This document shows positions 37,724 through 50,150 of a stretch of DNA of 64,000 nucleotides, piece by piece (position 1 is the stretch's first letter; each line of letters starts with the position of its first letter). The DNA is from Dugong dugon. Taxonomy: Eukaryota; Chordata; Mammalia; Sirenia; Dugongidae. Both the position numbers and the translations under genes were made by a program. Under the pieces are notes generated by a model, which saw nothing but the letters and a program-made list of their open reading frames with translations, searched no databases and was not told the origin of the DNA. The DNA is taken from the NCBI GenBank assembly GCA_030035585.1, contig CM057468.1, positions 57,408,145-57,472,144 of the forward strand. Reading direction: 5' to 3'.

Positions 37724-37920
37724 CAAGAAAAAAACTCAGGATTTGCAATCAGACAAAAAACAAACCAAACCTACTGCCGTTGAGTCAATTCTGACTCATA
37801 GTGACCCTATAGGACAAAGTAGAACTGCCCCATATGGTTTCAAAGGAATTGCTGGTGGATTTGAACTACTGACCTTTTGATTAACAGCCAAGCTCTTAAC
37901 CACTGCACCACCAGGGCTCC
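37724..37920 (-). mobile_element. AfroSINE with an extra locally derived 3' tail segment
   Basis: A 12-bp perfect duplication TACAGTGAATTA (37712-37723, 37921-37932) encloses the short-type SINE body plus about 30 extra bases at its 3' side (37724-37754). Positions 37733-37759 are the exact reverse complement of 37370-37396, in the MIR about 350 bp to the left. The extra piece therefore seems to have been copied in during insertion. Confidence 0.85.
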
Positions 37921-37983
37921 TACAGTGAATTAAGCAGGTAATAAATCATAAAAAGCTCCTTAGAGTTTGGCTTGATAGGTAGG

Positions 37984-38665
37984 TGTCGCAAAATGAGTTC
38001 CTTTATGTGGCCTTTTCCCTTAGTTCTTTGTAAAAACAACTTGAGAGATTTTTCCTCTAAGCCCTGAGAAGTTACCTTTGCCTAATTTTCTACCCCAGAG
38101 AGTTTGTTACTTTTGCGAAGTTGATTGACATTTCCTGGTTAAGCTATAAATAACTTGATTTTGGTACTTTTTGTCTGGCCCTAGGCTGCAGCCTGCTCTA
38201 TGATTGGTATACACCTTGCAGGGATTGGTCAATAGACTATGCAAATGAGGGGATTGGTCAGTTCATGGCCCTGGTGGGAGCGCCATGCCTTGAACTTTAT
38301 GAGGAGTTTGTATATATATATATATACAGCCAACCCCACAGAGGTTTGTCAGACAGAAAGAAGCAAAAAGAGAAGCAGCAGGAAGAAACAGAAGGAAGAA
38401 AGCAAAAAGAAGATGCAGGTCGAGGGCTGTAACACTGAAGACACTGAGAGGCGTCGAAGGGGTCCATTGGCAGAGCCAGTAACAACAAGCCCGGAAGGGG
38501 CCCAGCAGCAGAGCCATCAGTGACAGATGGCAGGGCCAAGAGGAGCCTGTCTTAAGGGGGCTGAGAGAAGCCTGTCCTCAGGGGACAGAGAGGAGCTGAG
38601 AGAGTGTCTGAAAAATCTGTCAAACTGGCCATGGAATCTTTAACACCTCTTACATTTTCACAATG
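37984..38665 (+). mobile_element. Probable endogenous retrovirus LTR fossil
   Basis: U3-like promoter layout: three inverted CCAAT boxes (38203, 38224, 38253), an octamer ATGCAAAT (38239-38246), a TATATA run (38311-38326) and a purine-rich stretch downstream. Begins TGTCGCAAAATG. No matching second LTR or internal region nearby. Ends are approximate; family not assigned. Confidence 0.45.
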
Positions 38666-40239
38666 CAATAATCTGACATGTATTTCCTTCATAATCAAGT
38701 ATTTGTATTATTTATCATTTGGACAATGATTATGACACTAAAATCATGGTTAAATCTCTGGTGTTGTCTTACCAGGCAAGTAGCCAAGACAGACATAGCT
38801 TCCTTTAGTAGTATCCTTTCTCCCTACCTGAGTCACTCATTTCCACCCAGGCTCTCTCTTTCCCCCTTTCATTAGAAGCTATTATCAGGAAAGGATGTGA
38901 ATGACTCATCCTCACTAAGGTTAAATACAGGCATCATTTGTTTCTATTTTTCCCTGCCTCAGTTCCCTTTTCTCTTATTCTACCTACCCTGCGATTGCAC
39001 TTTACAACAAAACATTAGTACACCACAAAACATTAGTATATAAACACATAAGGTTTATCTCAGGCTCTTTTCTAGAAAGCCTGGCCTACAACAGACGTAT
39101 TAAAATTAAAATTATAAAATAAATCATTTCTGCTGAATTAGACACTCTGTCATGTTATGTTCTAGTACAAACAAATGGTGTCAGGTTTCAAAGGATTGAA
39201 AACATTTTATGGGAGAAATCTTCTATCCATTAATTCTTTCTTTCTTTTCTTTTGGTGAATTAGGAAAATACTTCTGTTCTTTGTATAATCAAAGGTAATG
39301 TAGAAAATTTGAAAAACACTATAATCAGTTAATAAAAAAACCAGATGATAGAAGATAAAACAAATTTCCAGGAGTTTCTAGAGAGTAATGAAGGTATTTC
39401 CAGGTATAAGACTGTTGTACTTTTGGTACATGACTGATAATGGAGAGAAGATTGATAGAATCATAAAAATTACAAATCACAGAACCCTATTTCTTCATTT
39501 TGACAGACAAACCAGGAATAATGAAGAAATTGTTGGAACTAAAAAATGAATTGGTAGGTGAGAACTACAGTTTCCAGTATACAGTTTATGTATATAAATA
39601 TATCCTTGTTGCTATTTTGTAACCTCCAGAAACACACAATATTAGAATTAAGAGAAATCGTAGCTATCACATAATATAATTCTAAATTTAACATATAAGA
39701 TAACCAAATACTTAAGAGATTAAATGAGGTGCCAGAAATTATCAAGTACTCAAGAAATACCTGTAAGATTAGAATCCAGGGGTTCTGACTTCCATTTCAG
39801 TAATTTTATGTGGTACCGTGTCACACTTTCAAGTGAGCCATCATCTTAATTCATCACAAAATGTTTTCAAATCAGTAAGGTAATTTGTGTCATAAGAATG
39901 AAGTTTTAATTTTCCTATATAAATCTATGAAAAAACAAGATTTACTTAACAAATTAAATTAATAACCACAATGGGAAGAGAAAAGTTTTGCCAAATAAAG
40001 ATAGTATATCTGGGTCATTGATACAATTTATGAGTATTATAGAATTTCAGGGTCAGAATAGACCTTAACTAAATCTGTATACATTGACTGCGGCTACCAT
40101 CTATCTACCCAGAAGAAGAATGACAATAACTTCTAATCCCAAAACTTCTGTTTTTAGACTCACAAACTGTACAGACTTGTAAAAATAGAAGTTAATTCCT
40201 GAGCACTTCTATAATCTGGCACCAAGCTAACCCTTTATT
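38666..40239. other. Unannotated intergenic stretch
   Basis: AT-rich, no repeat or gene recognised. Confidence 0.5.
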
Positions 40240-40410
40240 TAAAAGCCTGATAATAACCCTGTGAAGCAAGTACTATTATTAACCCCATTTTACAGGTGGG
40301 ATAATTGAAGCTGAGAGAAGTCAAGTGAATTACACATGTTAGCATTGCTTGTGCAGGATAGGACTTCAATCTGCCTAAATACCCCTCATTCATATCTAAT
40401 ACACCATACT
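40240..40410 (-). mobile_element. MIR
   Basis: AATAACCCTGTGAAGCAAGT, ACCCCATTTTACAGGTGGGA and AGAAGTCAAGTGAATTACAC. Confidence 0.8.
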
Positions 40411-40435
40411 GCAGTCTAGTTAGTCAGTCATGTGG

Positions 40436-40670
40436 CATCACAGTCAGCCATGAGGGCCCTAGAGTCAGACGGCTTGGGTTCAAATCCAGCCTTTACCACA
40501 GACTAGCTGTGTGACCCTGGGAAAGTTATTTAACTACCCTGTGCCTACATTTACTTGACTGTAAAAATGGTGGTGGGGTTGTCATGAGGAATTATTGAGA
40601 TAAAATATGTAAAGTTCTTCAAAAGTGCCTGGCATATATTAAGCACTCAAGAAATGTTAGCTATTATTAC
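40436..40670 (+). mobile_element. MIR
   Basis: GGCTTGGGTTCAAATCCAGC, AGCTGTGTGACCCTGGGAAA, GTGCCTGGCATATATTAAGC. Tail to tail with no gene between it and the preceding MIR, which is inverted. Confidence 0.88.
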
Positions 40671-41056
40671 CAGGGCTCAGAGAGCCAACTCAAACTAAAA
40701 GCAGGCCTCCTGACTGACCTGAGCACAGCATATTCAATGTATTAACTCCGCCATCCCTCTTCTCCTAGTCTCTAGGCTCTCCACCTGGTAGGATGAAGGC
40801 AATCCAACTCTACGGTACTTCTCAAAGAAGTCATTCGTTTCCCCCTCTGAGGTAAACAGGCTTGCACATCTCTTCATGCCAGAGCTTGCTCAGAGGTGTC
40901 AATCTTTGCTTCTTCCAGGAATTCTCAGTATAATATTACGAACAAAACAGAGAAATATTTGGAAATGGTAATGAAATTGTCAAATCATATGCCAAATCAA
41001 TTTTCACTGTAAGAAACTCTGAACATCCTACTTCCAGTCTAGAAATGTATTGTTTA

Positions 41057-41241
41057 GAGCAGTGGTTCTAAAAGTGGCTGAACATTGGCCTAGAAAGTTC
41101 TTAGATTTAGAGTTAGGGTGACCCAAAACCAATTAATTACATCAGAATCCATGGAGGGGTGGGGCTGAGACTTTAAGTTTTTTATTAAAGCTCCCCAGGT
41201 GATTCCAGTGTACAGCTTAGGTTGAGAATCACTAGTTTAAT
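41057..41241 (+). mobile_element. MER5-like hAT-Charlie remnant
   Basis: TGGTTCTAAAAGTGGCTG start, CATCAGAATCCATGGAGGGG, CCCCAGGTGATTCCAGTG, and TTGAGAATCACTAG end (terminal inverted repeat pattern). Confidence 0.7.
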
Positions 41242-41249
41242 ATTATAGG

Positions 41250-41442
41250 GTAGGGAGCCTTGGTGGCACAATGGTTAAGCTCTCAGCTGCTAACCAAAAG
41301 GTTTGACGGTTCGAACCCACCCAGCAGAACTGGTGATCTGCTCCTACAAAGATCACAGCCTAGAAAACCCTATGCAGCGGTACTACCATGTCACACAAGG
41401 TCACTATGAGTCAAAAATTGACTCGACAACAACTAACAACAA
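41250..41442 (+). mobile_element. AfroSINE (long type)
   Basis: GGGAGCCTTGGTGGCACAAT head, GACGGTTCGAACCCACCCAG, tail ATTGACTCGACAACAACTAA. Placed right after the hAT remnant. Confidence 0.9.
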
Positions 41443-44007
41443 TGCTATTGAGTAAATATAATTTCCTGGGGTTGAATCTGTATATCTGTTTTTTCAAAAA
41501 ACAACCCAGATGACACCAATTGGCCATTTTGGGAAACACTGGTTTAGAACAGGTAATAGATTAATAATATAGCTGAGGACTCATGTTTACAATTGTGAAG
41601 TCTAAGGAATATTTCCAATGGAGCTTTCACAAAATACTTGGTAACATCTTGGATACCAGATCATGAAATTGGAAATAGCTTAAGATCTCACTACTTATCA
41701 GCCTACAATGTGTAGGAGCTGAGGTTAAAGGAGAACTTTAAAATTGTATTCCCCTTTCCCATTTTACTTCAATCATCACCTCTAACACTGAACCAACATA
41801 ATTTGCCTTTTACTTACGAGGAAATATTTTCACGTGAAAATTGTATGAAACTCAACCTTCACGATATAGAATAGACAGCACAAAAATCACAGCAATGTAG
41901 CAAGCAAGCAAAAACAGTGCTGATTTATGAAACTTCACAGACTTAGAAATAGAAACAAAGCAGTAAATATTCATGAATTCTCATACAGTGCTTGCACATA
42001 AGTTATATCTCAGTCACTTGTAACTTAGTTATAGGGAAAAAATAATTATCTGAGCACATGCAAACATATGGAACCTTTCAAGTGTAAAGTTTCACTAATT
42101 TTTGGTCTTGTTTTGAATTATAAATTATGAATATAGTGTAAATTGTTGACCATAATCTAAACCTTTCAAAGAAAAATGTATTCCCAAACAGATTTCATAA
42201 GCAAAACAAGAATATAAATAAAGAAGTTAATGAAAATCTTCTCTGATTGCAATATTTTTTATAAAAGTGGTAGAGGCTCATTAAATACACATAGCCACAG
42301 TGAAAGAAGCAAATAAAATTCTAACATTAAATAAGGCAACATCATCAACCTATCATGAAAACATAGAATTAAAATAAGAAAACAACCTGTGCCATGCACT
42401 CTTGTGGATTCGTCACACATTAAAGAAATACTCTGATAGACAAATATAATGACCAAGGGATTCTTAAATTTCATTGTCACTTTGCCAATTTTGGTTCCAG
42501 TTTCAAAATATAATTACCTCAATTTTATTAGACTATACTAATGACACTTGCAGCCTTCAAACACGAACACTACCCATAAAATCCACTTTTAAGGTGGAAG
42601 AATTAAAAGTTGTGAAATCTACCAACTCAGCCCAAGACTCATTAATTTATTTTAGACATGTTGACTTTTTAAAGAAATATAATTCAATTAATTGTTAAAA
42701 ATTCCTTGTTTTGTTTTTGCACCCTGTGTTTCTTTTCTTCAATGTATGATAAATTATAATTAATCCCAAATCACTCTACAACATAGTGCTATTCTTTAAC
42801 TGGTAAAGAGCTTATTTCATTAGAAACAATTTATAATGAAGATGTACTTTCTGTTTTCTTTTTTTTTTTGGTGGAGGGTTATTTGTTTTCAACTGGCCTT
42901 AGTTTACCTGAGACACAATTAAATGCTAGGAGATAATGTACCGCCTCCATTGAAATGTTTTTACTGTTCTTAAAAAAGCAAGTGTGATACTGGGATGTAT
43001 AAATAGTAGTTAAGCATGTAGGAATGTGAGGTAACACATCCAGTATAATAATAAACTGGTCAGACCCACATGATCACAATTGTTTAGATTCAGAGATTTA
43101 GGAGATACGTGGAAAGCAGTGAAAATGATCAAAGGATTTAAAAATAGAACCAATAATGAAGGCCTGGACAAAATGAGATTATTCAGCAAAGGTATTTTTT
43201 AATAAGGGTGTTCAAGGACTCGAAGGATCATTATAAAGAAGATGATATCATCTTTATTGAGAAAAAATAAGATTAAACTTCAGGAGAGGAGACTTAAGCG
43301 AGATGTAAGAGAATTTCCCAAATGAGTTATATTTTTAAAAAGAACAAATCATCAAAAGGGTCTGTGGAATTTCCTTCCCCAGAGATATTTATAAAAAAGG
43401 CATATGTTTCCTTGTTCATAATGTTTCACTGATGTCTTGCTGGGAGGAATAGTCCACTATCATAGAATCTCAGAATAGAAAGATATGTTTCCCAACCATC
43501 CATTCACTGCTATAAAATATGCTAAATCTAGGATGCAATATATGGTTATAAGAATTAAATATTGAAAGAGTGAAAGGATTGTATAATTAGTAGTTAAAAT
43601 ACACTTAAATCCCTGTAAGATAAGGTGAGGAAAACAAGAAACCATTTTCTTTTAGCTAACCTATAATTTTTCACATGGACCTTATGACTAAATTTTTTAT
43701 TTTTTTAGGGACTTTATTCTCTGTCTATATGTAGAGAGAGCCTGCTATCAGAATGGAGCCTTAAGATAGCAAAATATAGATATACACACATCAGTCTGTG
43801 GAGGAAAGAAGTAAAACCTTGCTTTACCTGTATACCTGGGCTCCACACCCACCTGGAAATCCTTCCCAGAGTTTCCTCTGGATCTCACACACACACTAGT
43901 CAAGGCTTTTGTATTTCCATTATTCTGAAGACCACCTGCCCTCTTATTTGGCTCTAAATTTCTGTCCTTACCTTGCAATTCAGATTGTAATTTAGTGCCT
44001 TCCCAAC
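41443..44007. other. Unannotated intergenic stretch
   Basis: AT-rich DNA with no supportable feature. Confidence 0.5.
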
Positions 44008-44489
44008 TGTCTTAGGCTGGGTTCTCTAGAGAAGCAAGACCAGTAAAGTATATAAATATATACAGAGAGAGAGATTTTTTTCAAGGAAACAGCTCACGCG
44101 ATTGTAGAGGCTAGAACGTCCCAAGTCTGTGGATCAGGGTAGAGGCCTCTCCCGAGTCACGCAGCCGTAGAAGCTGGCAAGCCCAAGATCAGCAGGTTGG
44201 AGAGTAGGGCTCCCACTCACAGGTTGTGCAGATCTACGAATCCCAGTTTCAGCAGATAAGCTGACAGCTCAAGTCCCAAGAACCGGAGATGAGACGACAG
44301 GAGGCAGCTGCAGGATCCAGAGAGAATAAAAAGCCAGAACGTCTGCTTATATTCAGATGCAGGCCACAGCCCCAAGGAGACTCCCTTTCATCTGATTGGC
44401 TACTCAGTATATTCAGTCATGGGAGTGATCACATTAAAACACTGAGAATCATGGCCCTGCCAAGTTGACACACAATCTTAACCATCACA
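44008..44489 (-). mobile_element. MST/MLT-like MaLR LTR fossil
   Basis: TGTCTTAGGCTGGGTTCTCT to AACCATCACA; flanks CCAAC (44003-44007) and TCAAC (44490-44494). Same family as 9931-10497 and 46904-47627. Solo LTR. Confidence 0.75.
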
Positions 44490-44794
44490 TCAACTCTAAC
44501 CTAACTTAGGAGTCCTTGGGTAAAGACCCACCCTGGCTCATGGAGCCAGATTGAACCATGTACTCTTTGGAGCAGGCAGACCTTCAGCATGGGACCCTCT
44601 TACTCTCTTAACACCCCATGGGAGAGGGATGGAGCAGCAATTATTTGCCTGTTCTGCTACATTGTTATTACCCTTCTAGGAGGAAAATAAATAGCAAGTA
44701 AAGAAGAACCTGGAGCAGGTCCCCCCCATAGACCAGGTCTCTGCTATCACTTTGCAAAATTTTTAGCACCTATCTCTATCCTTACCCCAAAATA

Positions 44795-45060
44795 GCTAAC
44801 ATTTATAAAGTGCATATACATACAAAATGCATACTTTTCCTAATGATTTATATTTGTTTTACTCATTTAATTCTCACAACCCTGTGAGGTTGGTGGTATT
44901 AGTATTATCCATTTTACAGATGTGGAAACTTTGGCAAAGGTATGGTAAGTAATTTGCCCAAAGTCTTATTGCCCAAATAAGCTACTAAATCAGGATTCAG
45001 ACTCAGGCAATCTGACACCTGAGTCTGGGCATATATTCATGACATCAAACTGCCTTTCTA
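44795..45060 (-). mobile_element. MIR
   Basis: AATTCTCACAACCCTGTGAG, CATTTTACAGATGTGGAAAC, AATTTGCCCAAAGTC and CATCAAACTGCCTTTCT. Confidence 0.85.
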
Positions 45061-45106
45061 CAGTTGGATTAAATTTACAGGAGTAAGTTTAATCCAACTG
45101 TAGAAA
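45055..45106. repeat. Near-perfect inverted repeat (hairpin)
   Basis: Arms 45055-45073 and 45088-45106 are exact 19-base reverse complements. Five more pairs follow inside (one G-U), leaving the four-base loop AGGA at 45079-45082. It starts at the last bases of the MIR. Confidence 0.9.
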
Positions 45107-46329
45107 AGAAATAAGAAATCAACTATTTCCATTCCACTCACTTACTTGGAAAGGCCATTCATCATCATTTTTCTAGGCCCCAAGCAGGGAGCAGAACCCT
45201 CTGAAGTTAACGAAAATAAAATATTGCTTTAAAAAAACTGTAATTTCAAGAAATGAAATATTATGGCCATAAATTCATTTAACAACTGGCAAAACCTCTT
45301 TTTCTTATGTCTACAAAGGAAGATTGACACTAATAAGCTGTTTCTTGTTTTTCATTGTAGTTTATTTGAAGCAGGAGCTCATGAATTGAATTGATAAGAA
45401 GTAAATTAACATATAAGAATATGAAGCAGAATGTATTTACACAGAGTGACTGCTGGTGAAGTAAACTGCTAAAGTCAACAACAATTACAAGTAACATTTT
45501 AAATGACAAATTACTAGAAGGTGGTGTATAGAATATACATTCATTATGTGCATTTAGTTTCTGTTATCATTGACTTACAGTATATCATAGATATAAGTGT
45601 AACCCTGATTTCCAAGTTCCTACCAGACTTGGGAAAACCAGGTTGGAACTGTAAAATATAAGTACAATGGCACAGCTTACACTAGCTAATTGACAAAAAT
45701 TAGCTCTGTCTCTAAGTGTCCTGCGTTAAGCTATTTCTCATAGTTTCTCGACTGATTACTGAACAGGTGATCCACAGATTCTTCTAGTTCAGCTTCTCCA
45801 TCATGCCACCACAACACCGTTTCTGCTCCTAGAGCATAGCTATACTCTGCCAATAGCAGTTGTTGCTTGCTGCCACCATCATTCTGCCTCAGGGAAAGGA
45901 GATAAGCACCATTGCATCCAAAATTCTTGATAGAAGAGCTAGGACTAGCTACAGTTATCTCTGACTTTAGTTTCGTAGATGTTATGGGCCAAGGGAGATG
46001 GAAATCAAGGCCCAAGGCCTTCCCAGGGTGAGAAGTCTAATAGAAGACCTTCTATTCATTAAATTTGGATCCCAAAGCTCTCTATCTTTAGTGGGATGGT
46101 GAACCAGAAGTAAAGAACCTGCCTCTACAGTCCATAGCAGGAAGGGAGGACTTGTTGGTAAGTATAAAATAAAACAGAAGAAAATGGTTGCCAGGTAGGG
46201 GGAGGGGAGGAGAATCCCTGAGGGATTGCGACCAAAGGCCAAGCTTATATAGTTTTGTTGTCTGGATTTATATCACCTGACTGGTCTGGGAAAATTCAAG
46301 CCTTGTATGTAGCTTAAGGTAGTCCCAGA
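45107..46329. other. Unannotated intergenic stretch
   Basis: A less AT-rich block at 45720-46300 has two minus frames of 94 and 86 codons with no recognised domain; nothing firm. Confidence 0.45.
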
Positions 46330-46903
46330 CTAGTAGCAACCTAAGCAGGAGTCAGAAGAAAATTCTCTCTGGAAGAAGAAGCTTTCATTCTAGACTTCAA
46401 AGAATTTCCTAGAATAAATTTTCATGCACCATGAAGGGTACATAGTTTAATACAAACATGCAGGGAAAAGAAAAAAAAAAAACTCACCATAACAAAATAA
46501 AATAAAAAAATAGCAGATACAGACATCAAAAACATCATCTATTAGAATCAAAAGACACATATTATAAAACAGCTACTAAACTGTGTTTTAAAACAAGTTT
46601 GAAAATAATCTGTGGGGAACAATGAACTCTAAAAAGTGCCCGAACAGAATTGAAAAAGGACAAAATAAAATGTCTTCAAATGAAAAAATACAATAACTGA
46701 AATAAAACCTCAACAGACTGGTTTTATAGCATAAAGGACCCAGTGAAAAGAGTAAGTACACTGGCAGATAGCTCAGAAGAAAACATGCAGAATGCAGCAC
46801 GGAAAGATTGAAAAAAAGGAAAACACAAAAGACAGGTTAGCAGTCCTGGGCAATAGAATGAGAAGACTATGTGTTTCATCAGAGTTCCATCCAGTGGGAA
46901 GAG

Positions 46904-47627
46904 TGTGATGGTTAAGGTGGTGTGTCAGCATGGCTAGGCCATGATTCTCAGTTGTTTGGCAGTTATAATTTAGTTTGGCAGTTATGTAATGATGTGATTA
47001 TCCTCCATTTTGTGATCTGATATAATTATCCTCCATTTTTTGTGATCTCCCGTAAGTACTATAATGCGATCACCCATGATGTGATCTGATGTGATCGGCC
47101 AGTCATTTGTAAGGGGAGTTTCTCCAGGGGTGTGTCTTGCACCCAATATATATGGACACTCTGGCAAAGCTTGCTCTTGCTCTGGATCTTGCATCCAGCT
47201 CATCATCTTCTGACCTCCAGTTCTGGGGACTTGAGACAGCTGCCTACGGTGCTGCCTGCCAGTCTTGGGATTTGTCAGCCTCTGCAGCCTGTAAACCAGC
47301 AGCCTGCCATCCTACCTGCTGATCTTGGACTAGTCAGCTTCACAGCCCATGAGCCAGTGGCCTGCCATCTGATCTGCCAATTTTGGGATTCATCAGCCTC
47401 CAGAGCCAGTGAGCCAGTAGCCTGCAGTCTTACCTGTCGATCTTGGGTTCATCAGCCCCTGCAGCTATGTGAGTCAGGAGAAGCCTCCAGCCTGATGCCT
47501 GACCCATGAACTTGGGACTTTCCAGCCTCTACAACTGCATGAGCCATTTCCATGAGACAAATCTCTTTATATATATATATATATACCTTCACTGGTTTTG
47601 CTTCTCTAGAGAACCCAGCCTAAGACA
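46904..47627 (+). mobile_element. MST/MLT-like MaLR LTR fossil with about four 60-bp internal units
   Basis: TGTGATGGTTAAGGTGG to AACCCAGCCTAAGACA, inserted in L1 ORF1. Internal units recur near 47263, 47323, 47381 and 47441. A (TA)n run lies at about 47566-47584. Solo LTR, longer than its relatives because of the extra units. Confidence 0.75.
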
Positions 47628-49112
47628 GAGGAGAAAGAATGGGACACAGGCAATATCTGAAAAGACAATGAAAATTTTTACCACTAATGAGTAACATCAA
47701 CTCACAGATTCAAGAAGCCAAATGAATCTCAAGCATGTAATTCCTTAAAAACAATTCCACACCTAGATATATAAGAGTGAATCAAAAACAAAAAGGAAAT
47801 CTTAAAAGCAGCCAGAGAAAATAGCATATTATCTTCAAACGAGTGACAGATTAATGGCTTAGTTCTACACAGTAATAATAAAAGCAAGGAGAGAGAGGAA
47901 TAATAACATCATGTATTGAAAGAAAATAATTGACAACCTAGAATTCTATACCTAGCAAAAATATCTCTCAAAGATGACAATGAAATAAAGACATTAACAG
48001 ACCAAAAGAGAAAATTAAAAACTAGAGTTTTTCACTATCAGTACCTTGGGAATTTGTAAGGGTATGCTTCTAGTAGAAATAAAGTTATTCCCAAAGAAAA
48101 TTTTGTGAGGCAAGAAGAAAAAAGAAGCAAAGAGTGTATATATCTAAATGATAGATAAATATATAAAACAACAACAACAATGTGATTATGGAAAGAAGAG
48201 AAGAAAGGAAGTAAGGAAAGAAGGAAGAAAACCAAATGATTATACCAGGTGGTTATAAGTCAGGAGGGGATAAATGAAGTTAAATGACCCAAAAAACCTT
48301 TTAATTGTCTAAGATGATGGTTAAGGTATTCATTAACTTAAAACTTTGGTAAGGTCAGACAGAATAACACCCAAATACATAGGGTTTGTAAATGATACAT
48401 CTAAAACACAAACATAAAATAAGATTGAAAATAAAAGATAAGAAAATAAATGCTACCCAAAAGATAGCTAATATAACTATAGTATTACCAGACAAAATAG
48501 ACTTTAAGGCAAAAAGCATTATTAGAGAAAAAGAGGATTATTCTAAAATAGCATCTTGATTCATCAAAAATTTATAACAATTTAAATTTATAGATAACTA
48601 AGAAGTTTCAAGGTACAGAAAAATATAAAAGACAGAGCTCTAAGGAGAAATAGATGTACCAGAAATCACTGTGGAGATTTTAAAATATTTCTCTCAGTAA
48701 TGAATAGAATTCACAAACAAAAATCAGTACGCAAACACCTGGAAAAAAGAAGAAATCATGATCAAAACTGGAAAATAATTTTAGCTACATAATAACAAAA
48801 AATACTACATACAAAACTTCAGGGATTCTGCTAAATCAACATTTAAAGAAAAAACTTATAGCTTTAAATACTAATAAATAATAAGCTAAAAATCCATCTA
48901 AAAACTTTAGAAAAGAAACAGCAAAATAAATTCAAAAAAGAGATGAAAGGAAATAATAAAAAAAAAAGCTTAAAGTCAATAAAGTTAACAAGCAGTCAAT
49001 AGAGAGGATCAATGATTTCAAACATCAGTTTTCTGGGGAAAAGACTGCTAAAAATTAACAGACTTCTGATAAAATTGATCAAAAATAAAGTAAACAGTCA
49101 CAAAACTCTAAT

Positions 49113-49135
49113 AGTGAAGTGAAGTGAAGTGAAGA
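49113..49135. repeat. (AGTGA)n short tandem repeat
   Basis: Four to five pentamer units AGTGA inside the old L1. Confidence 0.8.
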
Positions 49136-49643
49136 AGGTAACCATACTAAAGATGCTACAAATATTAAATATATATATAATAGGATATTATGAAAAGCAT
49201 CAAAACAGTAAACTTAAAAATGGAAAATTTCATCAAATTAAAATTAACAAAATAAAACTTAACAAAACTGACAGAAAAGTAGAAAACCTGAATATAACTA
49301 TTAGCCTATCACCTGAATATAATTTATAAACATTAGAGAAAGTTAATAAGTAGTCAAAAATCTTCTGGCCCAGATATTCTACCTAACATTATATCTTATA
49401 AAATTCTTGCACTCATACTCAGCTAGCATAATCTTGCTTTCTAGACCTGACAAGAAAAGACAAGAAATGAATATTACAGCCCAAACTCTCTCATAAAAAT
49501 AGATGCAAAAAATTTAAATAAAATATTAACAAACTTGATCAAGTAATATATAAAAAAGATTATATATCATGATCAAGTTGGGTCTATCTCATGAATGTAA
49601 GGTCCATTTCACACTAGAAAATCAGTCAATGTAATTTACCATG

Positions 49644-50150
49644 TGTCTTAGTCATCTAGTGCTGCTATAACAGAAATACCACAAGTGGATGGTTTTAACG
49701 AAGAGAAGTTTATTTCTTCACAGTCAAAGCAAGCTAAAAGTCCAAATTCAGGGCCGCAGCTCCAGGGAAAGGCTTTTTTCTCTGTCAGCCTTCTTCTCTT
49801 GGGTGTTCCCCCAGACTAGGAGCTTCTCTGCGCAGGGACCCCGGTCCAAAGGACGCGCTCTACTCCTGGCACGGCTTTCTTGATGGTATGAGGTCCCCAA
49901 CTCTATGCTTGCTTCCCTTTTCTTTTATCTCTTGAGAGATAAAAGGTGGTACAGGCCACTCCCCAGGGAAACTCCCTTTACGTTGGATCAGGGATGTGAC
50001 CTGGGTAAAGGTGGTGTTACAATCCCACCCTAATCCTTTTTAACATAAAATTACAATCACAAAATGGAGGCCAACCACACAATTCTGGGAATCATGGCCC
50101 AGCCAAACTGATACACATATTTTGGGGGGGACATAATTCAAACCATGACA
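49644..50150 (-). mobile_element. MaLR-type solo LTR fossil
   Basis: TGTCTTAGTCATCTAGTGCT to AATTCAAACCATGACA, flanks CCATG (49639-49643) and CCATA (50151-50155). Inserted in L1. Same family as 950-1466. Confidence 0.78.

Noticed and set aside
37296-37748. 150-codon minus-strand open frame
   Set aside because: Spans a MIR and the extra tail of an AfroSINE insertion; hydrophobic, no domain, repeat-derived.
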